Part shown: one piece after another, positions 57,069-64,000 of the stretch
Layout: every line of letters begins with the position of its first letter
How positions within the stretch are numbered: the stretch's first letter is position 1
Origin: Zoroaster sp. YZ-2022
Taxonomy: Eukaryota; Echinodermata; Asteroidea; Forcipulatida; Zoroasteridae
Length of the DNA: 64,000 nt
NCBI GenBank assembly: GCA_029582265.1
Contig: CM055816.1
Span: 8,060,047 to 8,124,046 of the forward strand
Reading direction: 5' to 3'
Made by a program: the position numbers and the translations under genes
The notes under the pieces: model-generated
The model's database searches: none
What the model was told of the DNA's origin: nothing
What the model saw: only the letters and a program-made list of their open reading frames with translations

Positions 57069-57950
57069 GTCCTTGGCTTACATCATATACAAAATTGTGC
57101 GTGTACATACGCATTGAAACCCAGGACTTATAACAAAAGGGACAATAGGTCCTCGGTTGTCAGAACAATAGAGGAAAACAATAGGAGATCCTTGGCTTAC
57201 ACCGTACACAAATTGTGTGTGAACATATACATTCAAACCAAGGACTTATAACAAAAGGGACAACAGGTCCTCGGTTGTCAGAACAATAGAGGAAAACAAT
57301 AGGTCCTTGGCTTACACCGTACACAAAATTATGTGTGTACATATACATTCAAACCAATAATAATAATAATAATGTGTGGACTTATATAGCGCACGTATCC
57401 ACCAACTAAGTGGTGCTCAAGGTGCATTATATCATTACCCCTGCTCATAAGGCTCATAAATCATTCCTGAAACATCTCAGCTCCCTGGGGAGTATACAGC
57501 TCAATTGCTGCCATTACAGCGCATATAGGGCTAATCAACCAAGTCTGCCCTCACAGGTACCCATTTAACCCCTGGGTGGAGAGAAGCAATTATGGTTAAG
57601 TGTCTTGCTCAAGGACACAAGTGTCACGGCTGGGATTCGAACCCACATTCTGCTGCTAACACCAGAACTTGAGTCCGGTAAGCTAGACCGCTCGGCCATG
57701 ACAAGGACTTATAACAAAAGGGAGAATAGGTCCTCGGTTGTCAGAACAATAGAGGAAAACAATAGGAGGTCCTTGGCTTACACCGTACACAAAATTGTGT
57801 GTGTACATACGCATTTAAACCCAGGACTTATAACAAAGGGACAATAGGTTCTCGGCTGCTATCACAATGGAGAACAATAGATCCACGGTTGTCAGAACAT
57901 AGAGAACAATGGGAGGTCCTCGGCCTACAAAATTGTGAGTTGTGACTGAG
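57069..57950. repeat. Tandem array of about 117 bp interrupted by a SINE
   Basis: Units start near GGTCCTTGGCTTACACCGTA at about 57,069, 57,188, 57,303, 57,768 and (variant) 57,915, each with GGACTTATAACAAAAGGGAC and TCGGTTGTCAGAACAATAGA. A SINE-1 copy sits inside one unit at 57,355-57,703, which resumes with AAGGACTTATAACAAAAG. Confidence 0.88.
57355..57703 (-). mobile_element. SINE-1 copy 3, inserted in the array
   Basis: Tail AATAATAATAATAATAATGT at the left, body AGCTCAATTGCTGCCATTAC, and tRNA-like head ending at TAGACCGCTCGGCCATGAC. Full length and oriented minus. Insertion into a 117-bp unit shows the array predates it. Confidence 0.85.
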
Positions 57951-58004
57951 TCTATTCAAAGACCTAAGAGAAGAGGGCCAAAGTCCTGGTACAGGCAAGC
58001 CCCT

Positions 58005-58300
58005 GAGAAGCCTAGCCACAGGCCCAGGCTTTGCCCAGGCCTACGGGCCTATATAATCCCCTAGCTGAGCACAAAAGACCCTTTACTAATAAATAGATCT
58101 CAAATAGCTCTTATTATTAACCCAGACTTGACTGACACCTCAGCTGTCTTTTGTTCACAACTGCAGCCATTATAATGAGCTCTACTTGGCTGGGCTAGGC
58201 CCTCCAGAAGAAGCCCATGTTATGTAGATTGGCAGGTACTGCATTGTTACATGATCAGGGCTTCTCAAAGGCTTGGCCTGACCACATTTTGGCTGGTTCG
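58005..58300. repeat. Interspersed repeat R-E, copy 2
   Basis: Direct match to 6,045-6,345: TTGCCCAGGCCTA, TATATAATCCCCTA, GACACCTCAGCTGTCTTTTG, TATAATGAGCTCTACTTG. No coding potential. Confidence 0.7.
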
Positions 58301-60224
58301 TATGGTCTAATGAGGGCGGTGTTTAAACAAGCAGTGATCTTTTTCACTAGTACTATCTTTTATATACTACTGGTTTCATTTACATTCAGGTTTTAACAGT
58401 TACCACGGGAGAAATTTCCACTGTAAATTTGTCTACAAAATCGTACATAATTTTGCATATAGATCACTGTTACAATCCAGGGACTTAACTGTAGTGATAT
58501 CACTGCATACACATATGTTTGTGCATGTATGTATTCAGACCATTATATTCGCCCTGCGAAATAACGCTATCTTGGAGCCTTAATGTATTTTCCGTGCTAG
58601 ATAAATACATGTACAATGTGTATAAAGCAGATATTTTATTTTTTTATTTTATTTATTTTATTACATTTTACACTGGCAATCAGATTACATCAATTAAATA
58701 TAAAACCAAACCCTAACAAACGAAAAATACACAAAAATTCACGTTAAACAAAGCCAGTGAGTGGTAAGATAGAACAGGTGACCAGCACCTCTACAAGGCC
58801 AGCCTTATTCCTACCACAAGAAACCCACTGAACATTATATACCTTGTTACACCCCCCATCCCCCCGACCCCGTTACACCACTGGAGGGCTGCTGAAGCAA
58901 GTTATGTGTTCCACCGAAATCAGACACATTATAGGCAAGATATCACAACTAAGTTGGTTATTGACATGACTTACTACATCTAAAAAAAACATGCTTTTAT
59001 CAGGGGTGTGATTGGGCAGTTTTGACAAATCCACTGAAATTTTGCTAGGGTTATTATTGGTGCCGCTGTTGTGAACAGCGCTGGGGTGAAATCTATAGTT
59101 GTGAGCATTTGCTTTGCTTTCCTTGATTGCTTAAATCTTTCAAATCCGGATGGTCATCACAACATTGTGATTTGTAAAAACCTGAAAATCCAAACAAATC
59201 CAGACAAATCACAACCCTATTTTTTAACTTTCACAAGATGTTAAATGTTATGAAGATTGATAATTTACAAGAAACTCAAAAAATTCCACAATAATCACCC
59301 CCATTCATCGCACAGACATACGGTGGATCTCAAGACAAAAACTTTACCTCTGAGATGTACATTTGCTTTAACCCTTTCCTTACCATAGGCGACTTTTGTC
59401 GACTGCACTCATACCCCCTCTTCCTTACCATAGGCGACTTTAGTCAACCAAGCTTTCACACAAAAAAGCACTCAAGCCTGAGCACAAAGGCCATTTGTTA
59501 TAAAGCTGTAGTTTTGTCCATGTTCACCCTCCATACCCAAGCTTACAATGGTTGGAAAGAGCAAGATCGGATCTTTCCATTGATGGTGAAATAAAATATG
59601 GTTGCTATTATGCAATCCCTTCAAATTGTAGTGTAAAGATCCGAAATGCCAAACACTTACGGAGTGCCATATGTTTGTGTATAAAAAAGTGTTTGAGTTT
59701 ACAGATCACACTGAGGAAACAAAGACCAAGAACTTGCACATTTATTGACCGATTTCAATCATTTTTATATTGTATGAAAGGGAATTCTATAAGTGAGACA
59801 TTTCATATTACATATTTTTCTGTAAAACGTTATCTTCAAAGTGATAATAGAGTTTGTAAAATTGGCCTTTGAACACAAGCTTTCTGTTGTGTAAGAATGT
59901 GTGCTTCACGCTTGAGTGGTCAAACAATGCAGTCACCAGCAGTTGTATTATGTCAAATCATGTGTCAAGCGAAAATCAGCATGTTTTTATTTTCCTATGG
60001 AATCTGAACAAATTTAGATCTTAAATTTAGACACCAAGAATATGTCCTATAGACCTTATCACGGCATACTCATCTTGTTTGTCTTCAATACAAATCCACG
60101 TTACCACCGAGGCTGGAAGGGAAAATAGTCTGGTCCCTAATTATGTAATGAGATTTGACACTTTAATCTGCATGGAGTATGCAGGGAATCAGACAAAGAT
60201 GGCAGAAGTGTGCTCAAGGACTAA
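58301..60224. other. No gene supported
   Basis: AT-rich. Contains a near-duplicate of CTTTCCTTACCATAGGCGAC at 59,382 and 59,420. A 106-residue plus open frame at 59,552-59,872 shows no recognised motif. Confidence 0.4.
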
Positions 60225-60680
60225 GGCTGTATCTTTGGTGACTGCTTTGGTGACTGCTATGGCTAAGTCACTATTTCTTCCTATACATCAGCATTGCCAC
60301 TGCAGCCAATAGCCATAGCTGTAGCCAAAAATGCTACGGCTATGGCTAAATATCACCGTTTCTTCCTATACATCAGCATTGCCGTTGCAGCCAATAGCCG
60401 TAGCCAAATATGCTTTGGTTACTGCTATGGCTAAGTCACGGTTTCTTCCTACACATCAGCATTGCCACTGCAGCCAATAGCCATAGCCGTAGCCAAAAAT
60501 GCTACAGCTATGGCTAGATATCACTGTTTCTTCCTATACATCAGCATTGCTGCTGCAGCCAATAGCCGTAGCCAAATATGCTACGGCTACGGCTATGGTT
60601 ATGGCTAGATCACTGTTTCTTCCTATACAGTGTATATCAGCATTGCCACTGCAGCCAATAGCCGTAGCCTTAGCCAAATT
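60225..60680. repeat. Minisatellite of about 84 bp, five copies
   Basis: CCTATACATCAGCATTGCC-type words at about 60,280, 60,366, 60,451, 60,532 and 60,630. Within each unit TAGCCATAGCCGTAGCC and its inverse GCTACGGCTATGGCT give hairpin potential. Confidence 0.88.
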
Positions 60681-60722
60681 CGGACACGGCCTATTACATA
60701 GAAAAAAGCTCATTGTACTTAC

Positions 60723-60903
60723 CCATAATATCCAAGCGGACGGGCATTGTCAAATCCAGAGGCTTGTCCTTCCAAACAATAGAATCCACGAGGACACAAC
60801 TCATCGTAGTTAGAACTCCCCTGTGGGCAGTAGTAGCCGGCCGGGCATTGCTTACACGCAAGGGCTTCCGACGTCTGATTGGTCAGGTCATTGTAAGTAC
60901 CAC
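60723..60903 (-). CDS. Exon A: ephrin-receptor-like cysteine-rich modules
   Basis: A 181-bp minus-strand exon. Acceptor CCCATTACAG before 60,903 (phase 1) and strong donor GTAAGTAC at 60,722 (phase 2). It encodes GTYNDLTNQTSEALACKQC, then PAGYYCPQGSSNYDELC and PRGFYCLEGQASGFDNARP. GTYN-LTNQTSEALACKQCPAGYYCPQGS is a textbook GCC2/GCC3 ephrin-receptor-like repeat, followed by the start of another (CPRGFYCLEG). NQT is a potential glycosylation site. This is the most 5' exon seen of the minus-strand gene; its phase-2 donor fits exon B at 25,808. The first exons with the signal peptide should lie beyond the gap or the window. Confidence 0.85.
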
Positions 60904-61012
60904 CTGTAATGGGTCAAAGGTCAAAGAGTATATTCAGCCAATGATCTGTAAGCATCGCTTGAAACCATCGCATCTGGGGCCAATACCGTACAGCTGCTTA
61001 GCTTAACAGAAA

Positions 61013-61285
61013 AATTCACCCGACGCAAGAATTAACCAACCTATATATCGTGGAACCTGCTGCTATATAGGATTCTAGCCAGCCAATCGTCATCAGGCAA
61101 GCTCAGTGGTCGAGAGGTTAAGATGTCTGCACTAGTAAGCACTAGTAATCCTGCCCGAGTCACCTGTGAAGCTTTTCTTCACACACACTCGGAAAGCACT
61201 GAGTATAGAGTGCTATTCACACGTCGGTGTAGGGCAAAATTAAATCAATTGTTTATCACCCGACGCAAGAATTAACCAACCTATA
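61013..61285 (+). mobile_element. SINE-2 copy with terminal direct repeats
   Basis: CACCCGACGCAAGAATTAAC occurs at about 61,017 and again at about 61,257. Between them are a tRNA-like head AGCTCAGTGGTCGAGAGGTT, a shortened box B region (CCTGCCCGAGTCACC) and the tail GAAAGCACTGAGTATAG with CACACGTCGGTGTAGGGC. Confidence 0.75.
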
Positions 61286-61514
61286 AAATTCACTAAGTAG
61301 ATTTCTTTGATTAGCAGCCTAACTTTCGTACTAATGTATGGATTTTTACTGGTAGTCTGTTGTTTGCTGAGCAAAATTCTCTTGACTGGGACATTTTCAA
61401 AGAGCTGCTTAGCTCTATGGAAGGAGTAGGGGGGATATAGGGTGGTCACTTCTCTTCTTGGTGTCCCAACAGCTTGTACATGAGTATCTACAATTAAATA
61501 TAATTATAAGAAGA

Positions 61515-63268
61515 TTGATCGTTTGGGAAATTTCACCATGCGATTTAATGATTTTTTTCATAGGGGGGAAATTGGGCTTGGGCGATATCGTTTTTTTTTT
61601 CATCCCGAATAATAATATCGCGTTTCGATAATATCGCGATTATTTTTGTTTTAAAGCGAGTGTTTTAAAAACCGGTAAGGGCGGGGGAAAAGCCCAAGGT
61701 CCCAAAAATTGCCAGACAGTGCTTACCAACGAAAACACGAAAGGCCCCATCCACGAGTGCAAATATGGGCGGTTTTCCCCCCCCAACCAGAAACAAACGG
61801 CACAGCTAGCAAAAATGTAACCCAGAAAAGGCCATTTTTGGACATGTTCAGTCACCGTTTTCAAAAAGAACTTACTCGGGGTTTAGAACTTGAAAGATAT
61901 CCCGGTAAGAACAACCATTTTTTTTAACAACAATCCGCCATTTTTAAAAACCCGGAACCCGAAAAACCCCCAAAAAAGCCCGTTTTTTTTGGTGAACGAG
62001 TACCAGCAAAACCCGAACTTGGGAAAACGTTAAACCCAAATGACCAAACCCAAACATGTATCTGGTTATAAAAAAGGACCCATCGCCTTTGGGAAAACGT
62101 TTTAAAATATGTAGGACGGTCGTGCGTCCCAATCAAACATCAGCCTGAGTTCACGTGATTCAGGGTTTCCAGGGACGGGGCTAGATAAACACGTGACTGG
62201 TTTTTTCCCCGCATATACCGTATAAAAAAAACCAGGGATTCAGAAAATGGGGATTGCCCACTATTTTAAATAAACGTCAATGGTTTATCAAGAGTCGTTG
62301 TGTTTTGACACACGACACAACAGTCCCAGTATGGTAAAACAGAATATGCCCCAATCCTCAATTTTGAACGAGCTGCCGATCCATGTTTGTTTTTAAATTA
62401 TGACAGGGGCCTTGTGTTTTAAGGTAAATATTCTGCATAATTTAAATATGTAAAAATAAAATACTGACGTGGGGGCCAGCCAGAGTCACAAACCACCCGG
62501 ATAGACAGTGGGGAAAAAATTGTTCCCCATTGTTAAAATACCCCCTTCAATTGAATCCCAACATTTAAATCAGTCTTTAAAATTTTTTTAGTGGGGTGGT
62601 TTCAACAACCCCCCAGGGGCCCCTTTGTGATTGACAGTCGGTTTCTAAAAGAGTTTGATTTTGTTTTCACAAAGCTGAAAAATTTTTTTCCCCTGGAATT
62701 TCGGCCCAAATGACAATCGAGGATTTTGTTTAATCGCGAAAATTTTTCTTCCGATAATTTTTTTCGCGATATTTTTTTTTCATCGGACGCCGAATTCGAT
62801 GAAAAAACTTTCGATATCATATCCCTAAAAAAAAAACGCAAATTCGTATTACGGGCATCGCCCGCTTAAGAACATTTACCCGATTTAGAGGTTTTTAGCC
62901 AAACAAAATTTTTTCCCCGGATAAAAAGATCAATATTTCCCCACCAAAAAAAAAAAAGTGCATCACCAACCCAATTTTAAAAGGGCCGATGACCAGAAAC
63001 CGAAGATTTGTTTTTTTTGGGCCCACCAAAAGAGAATTTTTTCGGTGTCATCGCAAAAAATTGGGGACTTTTATCCTAACCCTGCAAAGCCAAGTCTTAG
63101 GTACAATAGAATTTTAAATAGGAGCACACGGGAACCCCAAAAAGGTTGCCCAATAATTTTTGAGAACCTATATGCAAAAGGGGTCCACAATATGTAAAGA
63201 CGATGAAATTGAAACAATCCATTTTATTTTGCCCCAATCCATCAACATACAGTGCACCCAACTTTTAA
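61515..63268. repeat. Degraded direct copy of 26,140-26,650, split by a 1.3-kb insertion
   Basis: The left part (61,515-61,575: GATTGATCGTTTGGGAAATT, TTTTTTTCATAGGGG) and right part (62,866-63,268: AAGAACATTTACCCGATTTA, CGATGACCAGAAACCGAAGA, CACAATATGTAAAGACGATG) match 26,140-26,200 and 26,203-26,650 respectively. The copy includes the R-A element and the sequence after it, so it is a segmental copy and not only a shared transposon. It is corrupted by expanded homopolymers. Confidence 0.7.
61580..62865. mobile_element. Insertion with CGATATCG-type ends, homopolymer-rich
   Basis: Begins TTGGGCTTGGGCGATATCGT with AATAATATCGCG words and ends AACGCAAATTCGTATTACGG then GCATCGCCCGC, an imperfect inverted terminal pair. 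It splits the R-A copy precisely between CATAGGGG and GAACATTT. No transposase is readable. Abundant runs of A, T, C and G suggest uncorrected sequence, so the element cannot be classified. Confidence 0.45.
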
Positions 63269-63768
63269 NNNNNNNNNNNNNNNNNNNNNNNNNNNNNNNN
63301 NNNNNNNNNNNNNNNNNNNNNNNNNNNNNNNNNNNNNNNNNNNNNNNNNNNNNNNNNNNNNNNNNNNNNNNNNNNNNNNNNNNNNNNNNNNNNNNNNNNN
63401 NNNNNNNNNNNNNNNNNNNNNNNNNNNNNNNNNNNNNNNNNNNNNNNNNNNNNNNNNNNNNNNNNNNNNNNNNNNNNNNNNNNNNNNNNNNNNNNNNNNN
63501 NNNNNNNNNNNNNNNNNNNNNNNNNNNNNNNNNNNNNNNNNNNNNNNNNNNNNNNNNNNNNNNNNNNNNNNNNNNNNNNNNNNNNNNNNNNNNNNNNNNN
63601 NNNNNNNNNNNNNNNNNNNNNNNNNNNNNNNNNNNNNNNNNNNNNNNNNNNNNNNNNNNNNNNNNNNNNNNNNNNNNNNNNNNNNNNNNNNNNNNNNNNN
63701 NNNNNNNNNNNNNNNNNNNNNNNNNNNNNNNNNNNNNNNNNNNNNNNNNNNNNNNNNNNNNNNNNNNN
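63269..63768. other. Assembly gap of exactly 500 N
   Basis: 500 consecutive N, a fixed-size placeholder between contigs. Any open frames crossing it are meaningless. Confidence 0.99.
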
Positions 63769-64000
63769 CTATAATTAAATAAAACCCAACATGGCGTGCG
63801 GGATATCATTATTTAGAAGGCAGGGCGACGGCAAGGCGCAAGCACATGAATAGTTTTCCCATGTAAGCAGGTTAGTTCCGCCTACACGCTTTGACCAATG
63901 ACATTATTCAACACGTGTTTTGTGACATGAACATTAAAAGTCAACTTGCTATACGCATGCGCTCTGATCATACGGACCAGTGTGATTATTGTCTTCTGAT
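63769..64000. other. Start of the next contig, no gene seen
   Basis: 232 bp of ordinary composition, without recognisable repeat or coding segment. Confidence 0.5.

Noticed and set aside
59552..59872. 106-codon plus-strand frame
   Set aside because: AT-rich composition, no recognisable motif, no splice or start context.
63160..63809. Three long frames across the N gap
   Set aside because: They exist only because N was read as sense; 500 of the bases are unknown.

Overview
This is a eukaryotic, metazoan-type window: AT-rich, with short exons split by GT-AG introns, tRNA-derived SINEs, many MITE-like elements, minisatellites and a 500-base N gap. The protein families seen (ephrin-receptor-like cysteine-rich GCC2/GCC3 modules, an NHL beta-propeller, a DUF4806 protein, a CACTA-like transposase) fit a marine invertebrate, perhaps a deuterostome such as a hemichordate, echinoderm or amphioxus. 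The species cannot be fixed from the sequence. There are no bacterial-style operons, rRNA genes, intact tRNA genes or CRISPR arrays.

The dominant structure is a giant inverted duplication. Positions 1 to about 13,131 recur in reverse complement from about 13,163 to about 23,493, with a loop of about 30 bases at the tip (13,132-13,162). The outer ends (1-3,415 against 20,470-23,493) are close copies. The inner part of the right arm (about 13,800-20,470) is strongly diverged, visibly richer in G, C and T, and about a quarter shorter. It looks like an unrelated GC-rich island, but landmark after landmark aligns with the left arm. A fold-back sequencing or assembly artefact with a poorly basecalled second strand is the most economical reading. 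A genuine palindrome with one decayed arm is the alternative.

Genes: (1) A minus-strand gene for a secreted or membrane protein with cysteine-rich ephrin-receptor-like modules has exons at 60,903-60,723, 25,808-25,582 and 24,727-24,590, then a frame-broken exon copy at 22,239-22,088. The intact inverted twin of that last exon is at 1,558-1,722 (+), followed by another exon at 3,853 (+). Intron phases join correctly throughout (1/2, 2/1, 1/1, 1/1, 1). (2) Inside its intron of about 35 kb, also on the minus strand, lie five exons of a DUF4806-type protein (39,520 to 35,330) and a frameshifted CACTA-like transposase (47,790 to 45,710). (3) On the plus strand at 54,557-55,173 is the last exon of an NHL-repeat protein. 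Several coding pieces carry one-base frameshifts, so either true decay or uncorrected long-read errors are widespread.

Repeats fill most of the rest. There are 57-bp, 25-bp, 85-bp, 60-bp, 117-bp, 162-bp and 84-bp tandem arrays, several of which sit inside terminal-inverted-repeat elements. There are two tRNA-headed SINE families and TTAA-flanked piggyBac-like MITEs. A tract of degraded, homopolymer-rich sequence (61,560-63,268) runs up to the N gap (63,269-63,768).
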